NCBI GenBank assembly: GCA_008477525.1
Contig: SPDT01000006.1
Location: forward strand, 4,801,501 to 4,865,500
DNA length: 64,000 nucleotides
Source of the DNA: Hypomyces perniciosus
Lineage: Eukaryota > Ascomycota > Sordariomycetes > Hypocreales > Hypocreaceae
Direction of reading: 5' to 3'
Shown here: positions 45,737 through 57,520 of the stretch, one piece after another
How the letters are laid out: every line of letters begins with the position of its first letter
Numbering within the stretch: the stretch's first letter is position 1
The notes under the pieces: model-generated
Databases searched by the model: none
What the model saw: only the letters and a program-made list of their open reading frames with translations
Told to the model about the DNA's origin: nothing
Position numbers and translations under genes: made by a program

Positions 45737-48700
45737 ATGGTAAGTTTTTCAATCTACGTGATTGGCTATGGCGATGATGCTAAACCATAGAGAAGGGTAA
45801 GACGGATCTCATCAAGACCGTGAGAGGTCTCGATCAAAATGGGCCTGGGGCAGATGGAGAAAATCTCCAAGTTCTTTGGAGGAACCTCGCGGAGTCCTCG
45901 GACGACCAATTCCACGCAGCGGAGGAGAGCGCTTTAAGATGGCTGCTCAAGTCTATGAACGGAACATCTCAAGGCGCCGAAACAATGAGAAGATACCCTC
46001 TAACGTGGACGATTCTGGATTGCGTCTTCCAAAAGATTCCTCTGTTTTCCCTCGCGAAATCTTTAGCCGATCGGAGATTTGTCTCTGTGCTCCAGCAGAC
46101 TCTGAAGGACATCTCAAAACCGACGCAGGAACCTGGTTCTTCAAGCCCAAAGAGAAAGAGGTCGCCTGCTCCCCGCTATGACTCGGATGATCTAAAAAGC
46201 TCGGAGAACTGCTTAGCAACGGCTCAAGCTGTGTTTCACATTCTGAAATCCCTACTGAGCCGACTTGACGACAAGGCAGGGGGCTCGCGTGACAGAATAG
46301 GAGCCGAGCACATCAAGTCTCTATTCTGTACCTCGGCAAGCGAAGCTGCGACAATTTCCTCTCTTTCGCTGACTATTTGCGACCACCTCCTAACCAGCGA
46401 CATATGCGATGATGTCGAAGGCCGAGAAAGCTGGATCGCGACAGTATCTGCGATATGGGACCTCCATCTGCAAGGCTCTGATGACATCTTGGAAGTTGCA
46501 ACGCATTTGTTCAAACCTGCTGCCGCGATTCTCAGCAAAATACAGACTTTCCCCCAAACCCAAGATCGGGACATTAACGAGACCCTAGCGGCTCGATGGA
46601 GCTCGGATTTACAGAAGTTCATGCACCGAAACTTCATTTTTCCGGCGCGCACTGCCTTCGTTCATCGACAGGATTCTGAGGCTATTACACGGGCTCTCGA
46701 CGTTTTAAATGAAAACACTGGAGTCTTGGCCCCCGCCATCTACTTTCTTGCCGCTGGAGCCTCCGAACTTTCCACCGAACGTGACATGCGCAAAAACAAT
46801 GCAGCATGGATGAATCGGATATTCCAGGCTGTCGAGGCAAAGATCAGGAAGAGATCTGACCGCAGTCTTCTTATGGGGTATGTCTTGAGACAGGCAATTC
46901 AAAAGTCTATAACTGTCGATGCCGGAGACCTTCGCCAAGTATGCCGCGACTATGGTCTAGGAGAGGGACAAACGGACTGGAATTTGGTTGCCAATGCTGC
47001 CATATGCAACCCAGAAATCTTTCAAGGGTCCGAGGAGGGAAGCTACCTGCTGAAGGACGTTTGCGTCAGGAGTCTTGGGGATAACGTCGTCAATGGTGAT
47101 CATAAAGCGAAATTCGATCTTATCAGAGCCATACGACAAGGGTTCCGAACACGTCGAGATCTTTCTGGTTTTCTGCGACTGTGGTTTCAGCAACTCTGCT
47201 TGATTGACGGGGAAAAATACAATCCTCATAACCCTTGGTGTGATGTCGGGCGAAAGGAAAATCATAATGATTCCCTGTCTTCCTTGCTTGAGTCGGAAAT
47301 GTCTCCACAACAGCTTGTTGGAGTTGTTGAATGGGTTGGAGGAATGGACGCACCTGTGCAAATGTATTGTCTTTTCTCGAATGCTATTGCTCAGGGAATT
47401 CGCAGCGAGCCTTTCATTGATGCCATGGGAATGAGGTTGCTCGGCCTAGTCTTGACAGTGACTGGCTCGTCAAGCACCATAGCCTTGAAATGGAGAGTTG
47501 TTGCGAAGACCATGTCGTGGGTTTCACTGGCTGAAAGGGGCGAAATCTGGGCACAGGTCAAGGACGAGTTGTCAAGGATTCTGCGAAAGGGATCAATCAG
47601 GTCCGCTGAAACGTTTGAGGCGCTTAAATGCTGCTACCAAATCTGGGACATGACAAGCCAAGACGAGGAACTGGTTGCCGAACCAGCCGCATTGGTGGAG
47701 AAATTTACGGCGCGATTTGTGGGAAAGATTGCGTCTCACAATATCTTGGAAATCACGAAACTATCGTCGTGTCTCGATCTTGAGGCAAAGTTGGAGTTTG
47801 ACGATGAGCTTGCATTACAACAATATCTGGCATGGTATCTTCTTGGTTCGAGTCGGCTTTGTCGACTCCTGTCAGGGAAGATAGGAGAATTACCAGCGGC
47901 GCTGGAAACGGCAATATCTAACAAAAAATCCAGTGCTCCTGGTTTGCAGGCTTTGTGGGATGCCTTGTTACAGAATGATGTCAATCTCAGTGACGCCAAG
48001 CTCTCCCGGAATTTGGTTGATCGTCTCATCTCTGCCCTGGGCGAGCCCGAAAAGGAGAAGGGCTGGCCTGGTGAGCAGGCCCAAATGTGGATTCGGACAC
48101 TGAGCAGCATACCGCTGGAAGCTTTCAGTCGTTCGCAGCGAGAGCAGATTATGTTGACCCTGGATAAACGCAGAGCAAGGATGGTCAAATCTCCAAAGCG
48201 GGTGCCCCTGGAAGGGTGGAAGTTGGTTCTTGATCTCGCGACGAAGATGATGTCGCGACCTACCTTTTATGAGGGGATGCAGTTCTCGAATCTCGTGGAC
48301 CTTGCCGATGCTATGTCGGGCCTCTCGTTGGAAGATCCAACAAGTGATGAATGTTTACTTGAACTCATCGAGAGATATTTCTTCATGGCATCCACCACAA
48401 TCAAGCAAATGACAGAAAACAATGATGAGCGAAGCATCAAATATTTCACCGAAAGCTTGACGTTCGTCTCAGACTGTGGAACAGTCTCCTCCAAGAAGGA
48501 GAAAGAATCCGCGAAGCTGCCACCTTTCCGTATCACGCTCTTGAAAGCTTTGGCATCTGAGCTCGGTCGGTCGTCAACTTTCCAAAGTCACTCTGAGTTG
48601 GGTCAACTGCCACAAAACGCTAGGAAGGTATTGGCGGAGGCTATCATGTCTGTGCTCGGCGATTTTATGGCGGACAAAAAGCTCTTGGCCAAACACGAGG

Positions 48701-49886
48701 CTATAATGGACCTAACCCTCTTCGCCTCTGTGAATGCAGCGACTGTGGTCGGAGATGTTGCAGGATTGTCCAACCATAAATCATCTGCGGTCCGGAAACT
48801 TGAGAAGAGGGCCAAGGAAGCCATGAATAATGGTGACCCGAGGGCATGGAAAATTCAAGTTTTCCTTCACACTTATTTGGCGAGTGAAATGGAAGCCCCT
48901 CGTCCCACGAACTTTGCTGGCCTGGATAACTTGCCATCGAAGTCTCGCGAACCCCTTCTAAAGGAGTATGTGGCTTCTATAACTGCGAGCATGGACACCT
49001 CCGGCATGGCCCAGTATCTTGGGGATTTGATCAATGAATACACAGGAGGCTGCGACACAGACGGCCAAATACTTGCTATTCAGCATGTCGTCAGCCAACT
49101 TATCGGTACGTGAATAACTCGTCATTGTGTTACGAATTAAGCTAATGGAGGACAGAACGCACTGATTTGCATGGAAAAGGCGATGGTGTAGACTTGGCAA
49201 CAGCTCATAGCGAGCTGAGCTTCTCCTTATTGAAGAAGTCGCCAAACGCAGTTTACATCTGTCGCATTCTCCAGACTTTATTGGAGAAGAAGCCGCAAGC
49301 CATGGGCCAGTGGAACATCGAGGTCACCCTGAGCACTGTATGCGATCTAGCTTCATCAAAGACAACAGATGCTGTTGTACCTTTTACATGGTTATGCAAG
49401 CTGGTTGGAACCATTATCAAGAAGCACCGACTACGATTGGAAGGCCATTATCACATCTTATTGACCACCGTACAAGCTCTTCTCTGCAGCCTGATCAACC
49501 AAACTAATAGCACGGGAGATGGCATTACGCAAGAGTCGATGGCACATTTGTATGGCCGTTTGATCACTCTCATTTGCGAGCCCACCGCTGGCGCTGTATC
49601 CCGATCGCAGCACCAAAGTGCCTTGGACTCGGCGACAGATGCGGCGAAACGCTCCGCTGGACGACATATGTATCTCGTCTTGATGCAATACGTCAAACTG
49701 CAGCTTGAGGCCAACGTGTCGAGGGAAGTAAGGGAGGCGCTGGAGCCAGCGATGAACTCCATCTTTGACATCACACCCCCGGAGGTTAGGAAGATACTCA
49801 ATGATGCGATGGATAGCAGTGGAAGAGCTATCCTGAGAGAAATGTTCAAGAGATATACCAAGTTTGGCAAGTGGAGCGGCGTTTAG
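45737..49886 (+). CDS. URB2: Urb2/Npa2 nucleolar pre-rRNA processing protein
   Basis: Urb2 acts in early 60S assembly in the nucleolus, in the Npa1 subcomplex. Exons 45793-49105 and 49156-49886 carry nearly all of it. With a proposed first exon consisting only of ATG (45737-45739, donor ATG|GTAAGT, acceptor ATAGAG) the protein has 1,348 residues and begins MKGKTDLIKTVRGLDQ. The frame from 45793 has no early ATG, which is why I propose the mini exon. Family features are HAAEESALRWLLKSMNG near the N-terminus and the well-conserved C-terminal domain GRHMYLVLMQYVKLQLE, EALEPAMNSIFDITPPE, then GRAILREMFKRYTKFGKWSG at the very end. The rest is helical-repeat-like. The 50-nt last intron splits G|AA. 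It ends 104 bases from the stop of the TSC10 gene on the other strand. Confidence 0.88.
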
Positions 49887-49990
49887 AATATAATGGATTA
49901 ATCATTATCAGAGTGTACATAACCTCCACATACACGCGAAACATAATAAAGTCTCAAATTCTTAAAAAGTTTTCATCAGCGAAGAAGAGC

Positions 49991-51145
49991 TTATTGCTTC
50001 TTGTACATGTTAGGATGGCCATGAGTTTTCGCAAACTTCCTGATCTTGCCATGCAGATCAGGCTGGACAAACATCCAAACAATCGCTACGAGCCACGCCC
50101 CGAGGGTATCGGTGATCCAATTGTTTCGGAACGAGCCGCCTAGCATCCCCCACTTCATCAAGACCCCGAGCCATGAGACGGTGACGAAGTAATCACCCCG
50201 TTCTAGTCCTTGGATAGCAGCCGCAGCGACCTCGTCGGGGGTCTGTTCGGGGTCACTCGCTTCGAGGATCTTGGTGATTTCGGGCTTGCTCAGTGTCTCC
50301 TGTACGTGGCCGGGTGAAAGAATGGTGCCGGGGTAGACCACATGGACCTTGACGTTTTGAGGGTACAGCATGACCTCTTGTGATATAGTATCGGCCAGGC
50401 CTCGAATCGCCCACTTCGAGGGGGCGTAGGGGGCGTATCCCGGGATGGTATAGAAGGTCACAACGCTGGTCGTCATGATCAAGTGCTTGGGCTGCTTTTC
50501 CACAGGAGCATCAGGGGCCAGCCACTCTTTCAAGATGGCATGGGACATGTCGGCCGTGCCGTAGAAATTGACGTCCATGTGGTAACGCAGCGAGGCCATG
50601 TCCATATCAAGGAACAGCTCTGGGCGTGCCATGCCGGCAATGCACCACACGATATCAAGCGCCTTGCCGTTATTCCACTGGATAGCTTCAGCGATGATGG
50701 CGTTGGCGTACGAAGGAGCGGATACATCTGCGGGGATGATGTGGAATCGCTGGGTGTTGGGATCCTTTGCGGCGGCCTGTGTGGGGTGTCAGATGGGAGG
50801 TAAACGGAGAAGGAAGAGAGTTCTGACGGACTTGGACGATTTTGAGGGCTTCTTCTAGTTTGGCGGCGCTACGCGAGAGGAGGATGATGTTGGCGCCTTT
50901 TGCAGCAAGTTGTTTGGCGACTGAAAGGCCCATGCCTTCGGACGCGCCAGTTAAGAGGACAGTCTGGAATGGTTTATTGTGAGCATGGCAATACTAGCGA
51001 TGACGTAGGAGGATTGACCAACCTTGCCATCCACGGGCATCTTGTTTCCGCCGAAGAAACCCATTGTCGTAAGTATTCCCAGGACAAGTGATACTATAGC
51101 AGGCACGATCCAATATGGATGTTCCAGCAAGGACTCGATACACAT
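49991..51145 (-). CDS. TSC10: 3-ketodihydrosphingosine reductase (Tsc10/Ksr1)
   Basis: Reduces 3-ketodihydrosphingosine to dihydrosphingosine with NADPH, the second step of sphingolipid synthesis, at the ER membrane. Exons from the start: 51145-51023, 50963-50832, 50776-49991, giving 346 residues. An N-terminal membrane helix lies at about 11-31. The short-chain dehydrogenase dinucleotide motif TGASEGMG falls at about 46-53, right after intron 1. The active site is Ser about 189 (MTTSVVTFY) and YxxxK at about 202-206 (YAPSK). A substrate-loop region contains YPGTILSPGHVQETL. A hydrophobic C-terminal segment (GAWLVAIVWMFVQ) precedes a basic end (YKKQ). All introns are phase 0. The length fits the family. 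Confidence 0.95.
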
Positions 51146-51830
51146 GGACGGTTTTTGTACTGAGGAGAGGGAGGAAAGGGGATGATGCTTCGAGGCGGAA
51201 TACGAGACAGGCTGATCCTTCGGGGAACTTAATTTCTACCCAATGGCTGCAGCCCTTCTTGCCCGCGCCAATTGAGCGGCGTGAGTCTGCGGGAGATTGA
51301 TGATGGGAGGTGGAGTGTTCACATGGAATAGTAGGGCGGTGGTTTGATCGAGGAAACTTTGAGCGCTAACCGAGACCCCTGTACCGTAGTACGTACTCCG
51401 TACTCCATACGATCGACAATCTCAATCAGCCCTCAGCGTGCAAAGTCCTACCCTGTCAAGCCCGTGGCTTATGACCCACTTACCGCAGTTAATGCCATGC
51501 GGCACGAGAAAGATGCTTATTGGGTAATCCGGCTGAGTAATCAACAGAAGAGCTTAAACTAGAGACCATGTGTCAAAACGCTAGGATGGATTTGACTGGA
51601 ATACTAGTCGAGATTACGAGACTATGTCTCCACGTTCTAGTCCCGTCATGGCAGTTATCTGTCAGCAGATGGGTCCTGTCAGTGGTCACGTGTACACGCG
51701 TCATCTTTACGAGTCGTTGCCTTTCGCGCTATCTTGGAGTAGTAGTAGTACTAGTACGGAGTAGTAGCATCGCACTTAGCCAAATATTGTTGCAAGTTTC
51801 TATCAGCAAGCTTCCGGTCGTAAACAAAAT
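51146..51830. promoter_or_regulatory. divergent promoter, TSC10 / NRDE2
   Basis: 685 bases between two divergent starts. TAC-NNN-GTA palindromes lie at 51394-51402 and 51755-51763. No gene seen. Confidence 0.5.
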
Positions 51831-54800
51831 ATGCCCAATTTCTCGTCATTCAGACCAAAGGAGCCCGCCAAGGAGACCGCAAAGGAACACGAGAGGGGAC
51901 ATGAGATTCGCAAGAAGCAGGATCGAGAGGACAAGTCCAGTGGCCAAAGATCTGACGAGCATCATCGATCACGGCACAGCCGCCATGAGACTCATCGTCA
52001 TAGAGAACGGCGACGATCTCGAAGCCGGGAGAAGACGGTAAACCGGACAAGAGACACGAAACCTACTACTAGACCGGTTGGCGTTCCAGGTCTCTTTGTA
52101 ATTGACACCAAAGGAGATCCCTTGATCGCCAAGTACGGGGGTATCGACAAGGCTCAAATACCGGCCTATCGTCGCCATCGATCTGGAAGAGTGCTGGGCA
52201 CTGTTGGCCGCTTAGTCATACACCGCGATGGACCGAGGGATCAGTTTAGCCTTCGCATGCCTGGCGAAGGATCGTCAACCTTTGATAGAGATGGACTACG
52301 CTCTAAAGCATTATGGGCTAGGCCACGACCAGTCGTAAATGTGCGAACACGGCATCAAAACACCCAGGATGACGAAATCGATGGGTATATACCCGTGGGC
52401 TCTTCAAAGAAGCGGAAGCGTGGTCAAGTAAATGATGCCTCGTCTGATGAAGATGAACAGCCGTCTTATCGGTCCATTGAGGGCAAGGCGAAGCCGCGGC
52501 AAGACCTAGCCAGTGACTCTGATGAGGATTCAGACGCGTCCATTGAAATCGCAGTTACAGCTCAGAATAATCCGCTCAGGTGGAAGTCCATACAACTAAA
52601 CAAACGAGTCAAGGACAACCCCGAGGACATTGACGCGTGGCTGGAGCTTGTGGACCATCAAGATGCCTTACTAAAAGCTGGCGAGGACATTGACCATACG
52701 ATTCTTGAAAATGAAGCGCACAGTTTCGCAGAGATCAAAGTCTCAATGCTTGAGTCTGCTCTTTCAAACACAAAGAACCCTGAAGATCGAAGGCGTGTTC
52801 TGGTCAACCTGATGCGAGAAGGTGCCAAGGTATGGAGCAGTAAAATTACTGCAAAGAAATGGTCAGAGGTTTGGAAGGACGGAGATGATGATATTTTTCT
52901 GTGGAATACGCATCTCGATTTCTTGACCACGAACATCACCACATTTCAGTACGAGGATATCAAGAAAACCATTCTTGACCGGTTACGGCATGTACTGTCG
53001 CACGTTGCACCCGATTCTCCAAAACTCTCTTTCGAAGAGGCTATTTTTGTGTTCTTGAGAGCAACTCGATTCGTCCATGATGCTGGATACAAGGAGTTGG
53101 CCGTTGCCGCATGGCAGGGTCTGCTGGAACTCAATATTCTCAGGTCGTCCAAAATCGAGAGCGAGCCGTCTGCACTAGAGTCGTTCCAAGATTTCTGGGA
53201 AAGTGAGGTTCCAAGGATTGGAGAAGCTGATGCCAAAGGTTGGAGATCCTATGTTGAAGCTGGAGGATTGGGAGATCCACCCGAGCCCGTTACGGACGAT
53301 TTAACTGAACCCCCTTCTTCAAGAGATGCCTACAAGGCCTGGGGATACCTCGAACTGCAGAGAGCGCAGAAAGCTAAAATGCCTGCGAGGATGATGGACG
53401 ACGGAGCAGACGATGATCCATTTAGAGTGGTGATGTACACCGACATCCAACCATTCCTCTTTCTAATACCCGAAGCCATCCTCCCAGATGTTATGGAGCA
53501 ACTTATCGACGCATTTTTGCTCTTCTCTGGATTCCCTCCTGCGTTCAGGACCAGTGATTGGACAGAAGTGGCTTATAAAGACCAATTCTTTGCATCAGCT
53601 CTTGGTAATATTGACTTGGAGGCTCCTAAGAAACCAGACATGGACCTGGACGATTCTACTAGAAAGGGGCCACGATTCGACGGCGGAGGTCTACATACAG
53701 CACCATCCCCTAGCTTGCTTTTTGGCGGTGCAAAATGGTTTCATTATCTTGCTTCCGCGCTTCAGAATCCGATTGTGGATTTGGCTTGGATGTCAGAGAC
53801 GCTGAGACAACTCGTTCATTTAGCGGGGATTGAAGGACTGGCACAATACTACATGGCCTTGTGTTTCTCGACAGAACCTGCAACTATCAAGAAGCCTGCC
53901 AAGGCGCTCCTGAAGCGGTATCCGGCGAATGCTGAGCTCTACAACGCCTATGCACTTGCCGAATTCGCCAACGACGCTAGCATATCGATCAAGGTCCTTT
54001 CTTCCGCGACAGAATCCTCCCAGCTATCTACAAAGTGGCACGGTTTCCTATTTTACAAAACCTGGAGTTGGATCGAGTTGGAAAAGGGAAGCAAGAATTT
54101 GGCAACAAGAGCACTCTGCTCATCAGTGGATGAGACTCTGAGAGGACCACAGGTTGACAACTCTGAAGTTGGCAAAACAACACTGCTCAAAGCTCATCAA
54201 ATCTTTACATCGAGTTTTCACGATTTCCTTTTGGCCGGGGATCTCGACGGAGCGAGCGTACTTGGGGAGAGCCTTGTTTTGCTCTCATACCTCACAGCAG
54301 AAGGGAACTCGGAGCCAACATCGATATCGCAAGGCAATATTGCAGCTGCAATGGATACCGTTGAGATGGTTTCTCAGGAGTTTCGGGTTCGCAAGTGTGC
54401 TGGGACCACAGCTCATGAACGTGTACTTCAGTTTGCAACTCAAGTGTTGTACTTTAATGCATCAAAGGGGTAAGTATTTTTGTGTGGAGGGAGGAATTGA
54501 AGCTAATCGGACTAGGCCATTTCGAAGAGTATACATGCGCGAGCAGCTGTCTCGGTTTATCGGTGTATTTCCTCGAAACACCGTTTTCCTCTCGCTGTTT
54601 GAGTGGTCAGACGCAAGTCTCCGAGTTATCGATGAAACCCGCGACCTCCTTCACGACAAGGTGTTTGTAAAACCACATGATTGTGTCAGCAGTCGCGTGT
54701 TTGCCATCCAGCACGAGATCAGCCACGGCAATGCCAATACAACAAAAGCCGCATTCGAGCATGCATTGTCGAGTGATGCTTGCAAAAACAGCCCGATGCT

Positions 54801-55023
54801 CTGGATATCCTACATTCGATTCTGCCACTCTCAAAAGCAACTACGAGCCAAAGGAAAATACGTATTTTACAGGGCGTTGAGACACTGCCCGGGGTCCAAG
54901 GACGTGATGATGGAAGCGTTTGTGACGCTGATTCGCGATATGGAGTCTGAAGAGTTGGCAGCAGTGCATAACACAATATCCTCGAAAGGATTAAGGGTTT
55001 GCCACCCACTTGAACATGTATAA
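51831..55023 (+). CDS. NRDE-2 family nuclear RNA-surveillance protein
   Basis: Fungal orthologue of NRDE-2 / fission yeast Nrl1, a partner of the Mtr4-type helicase that acts in nuclear RNA surveillance, splicing of cryptic introns and heterochromatin. Exons 51831-54469 and 54516-55023 give 1,048 residues. The N-terminal 75 residues are charged and RS-like (HRHRERRRSRSREK). The family signature region follows: FVIDTKGDPLIAKYGGID, then acidic stretches, then the start of the NRDE-2 domain at NPLRWKSIQLNKRVKDNPED with EDIDAWLELVDHQDALLK. The remainder is HAT/TPR-like helical repeats to the end (YIRFCHSQKQLRAKGKYVFY). The 46-nt intron splits GG|G with donor GTAAGT and a GCTAAT branch-like site; the new frame continues PFRRVYMREQLSRFIGVFPR. 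The start is the first ATG after AACAAAAT. Confidence 0.92.
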
Positions 55024-55512
55024 CTAACGAATTATGAAACTATTGGCTCTTTGACTTTTTTTTTCTCTGGTCTCATATCCCCTAGAGCGCCTGGTCATAT
55101 CTCATTTGGGAAGGACAACAATTTCTGTAAATGTCAGGTATTTTGGAATTTCATCCAGTTTCCGACGACGACGCAATTCACGGGAGGTTAATGAGAGGAA
55201 CAGCGGTGATTGGCAGACGCTGCAGCTATTAATACCCAATCCGCCGCATTGAGTTGGGCAACATGTGAGCCTAAAAAACCCGAGTTGCTTCCCCTCACCT
55301 CACTGGATTCAAGAGCTCCACTTGGACTATTCAGTGCAAAAGGGCTTAGCCTCACTCATCAGTATTTGAAGTTTGGAGGCAGGTGCGATTCATTGCCAAC
55401 TCGCCCTAGATAAACAGCCCACAAAGAAAACCTCATTTCTCCTCCCTTTTCCTCCTTTTATTACAGACCTCCCGTTTCCAGTCTTTTAGAGACAAGACAG
55501 CTCATCAACGCC
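55024..55512. other. spacer upstream of the PLC gene
   Basis: 489 bases, with the NRDE2 3' UTR and the PLC promoter. A C/T-rich tract just before 55500 is typical of fungal transcription starts. No gene seen. Confidence 0.5.
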
Positions 55513-57292
55513 ATGGCCGTTCTCGAAGAAAACGTCCTAGCCTACTTGAAACACCTTTTTAAAAAGCACGCTGGTCCGGATGGCAAATGGACAAGCGCCC
55601 AGGTCAGGACCTTTGTTCGGGGAGTCCAGAATCACGATGAAGCCGCTGAAGCCACGGCCCATCTGCTCAGCCTGCCGGACCTCGACTTCAGTGGGTTTCT
55701 TGCATACATGACATCTGTGGACAGCTCCATTACATTGCCGAGCAAGAACGAGGACCTTTCGTTGCCGTTGGCGAGCTACTATGTTAATAGTAGTCACAAC
55801 ACCTACCTTGAGGGGAATCAGCTCTCATCAACATCATCGACTAGTGCTTACACAAATGTCTTGCTTGCGAACTGTAAATGCCTCGAAATCGACCTATGGG
55901 ATGGCAGCGATTCCGACTCTGAGGTCTCATCCAGCGATGATGAAGCCGTAGTAAAGAAGACTGCCCGCAAGGAGAAGAAGAAGGAGTTGGGGGAAAAGAA
56001 GAAGCGTTCTTCTCGGTCTACGTATGACCAAATCAAGAGCAAGTTCAAAGATTCGGTCATGGGCAAGGAGGAGAGAGTTGAAGGGGAGGAAGTTGAGGCC
56101 GCGGTCGTCGAGCCGAGGGTGCTGCACGGATACACACTCACGAAGGAGGTTTCCTTTAGAGATGTATGTGTTGCCATTCGCGAGGCGTATCAGAAAGATC
56201 TTTCTCCCTCTTTGCCCCTTATTGTTAGCCTTGAGGTGCACTGCTCGGCACAGCAGCAAGGCGTCGTGGTCGACATCATGAAAGAAGTATGGGCCGGTCT
56301 ATTAGTTGCAGAACCCGAGACCGGAGCCGAAAAACTTCCCAGTCCCAATGATTTGCGAGGAAAGATTCTGATCAAAGCCAAATATGTTCCTCCCGATTCG
56401 TCCCTCGAAAAGGTTGAAAACACAGGGGATGGGCAAGCGTCAGTCGACGCCGCAAAACCAAAGAAGGCCCCAAAGATCATTCCGGAGCTCAGCAAACTTT
56501 CCAATATCAGGGGTGTATCGTTCAAATCGTGGTTACAGCCAGAGGCCACTCTACCAACACACATTTTCTCCTTGGGTGAAAACAAACTCGTTGATCATTG
56601 GGAGAAGCAGCGGGAGGCTCTCCTCAACCACAATAAAAGCCATCTCTTGCGGGTGTACCCTTCGGGCTTGAGAATCGACAGTTCGAATATTAATCCAATC
56701 GACAGTTGGGCTGGTGGCGCCCAAATGGTTGCCATGAACTTCCAGAACAAGGATGTGGGCATGATGTTGAACACGGGAATGTTTGATGGAACGGGGGGCT
56801 ATGTTTTAAAGCCCGAAGGTAAACCTGTAATTGCTTGCAATGCTATTGAACATCTCAGCTAACTATACGCCAGGATACCTTCCAGGATCGAAAAACTTAC
56901 CAAAGACCACCACGCTTTCCCTCTCGCTCACTTTTCTCGCTGGGCAATCCATCCCACTACCTACTTCTGACAAAAATGCAAAAGGGTTCAAGCCATATAT
57001 CAAGGTCTCTGTCCACTTCCCCTCTTCCAGCGAGAATGGCAGCGAGCCACTCAAGGCCCGAACACGCACCCACAAGGGCTGCAATATTGACCTTGAAGCC
57101 GAGAAGCTCGAGTTCAAGAATGTCCCCAGCTTGATCGAGAAGCTCACGTTTGTGAGGTTTACGGTGAGGGATGATGAGATTGGTAGAGACGATCTTGCGG
57201 CATGGGCTTGTGTGCGTCTTGATCGCTTAGCTCAGGGATACAGATTCATAGAGTTGAGAAATGCCAACGAAAGTTTTCGACAAACGGTGTGA
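55513..57292 (+). CDS. phosphoinositide-specific phospholipase C (delta-like)
   Basis: Hydrolyses PIP2 to inositol trisphosphate and diacylglycerol, acting at the plasma membrane. Exons 55513-56818 and 56874-57292 give 574 residues. There is no PH domain. Residues 1-70 resemble a degenerate EF-hand region. The X domain has the catalytic set: SSHNTYLEGNQLSS (His-Asn), CLEIDLWDG at about 125 (Glu, Asp), HGYTLT at about 205 (second His), LIVSLEVHCS (Glu), and GKILIKAK (two lysines). The Y domain shows THIFSLGENK, LLRVYPSGLRIDSSN and FDGTGGYVLKPEG, and a C2 domain ends the protein. All key catalytic positions appear intact. A charged insertion of about 65 residues separates the first acidic pair from the second histidine. 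The intron splits G|GA between Y and C2 domains. Confidence 0.95.
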
Positions 57293-57520
57293 TTTTGGTA
57301 AAGGTGGAAAAGACACTTGTGTAGAGAAGATGAGAGGGGTTTCATATTTTGGGGTTGTTTGCAAAGAAATTTATGAACGAAGGAACGACAGCATCAATTA
57401 AGTAGCATTTGCATCATAAACTATGTGATCACACATTCCATTGAATTAATAATTCATCAAGGACTCCATCACATCACAAGCAACCCACCCTCAGTGAAGC
57501 GATGCACATCACACTTCCAC

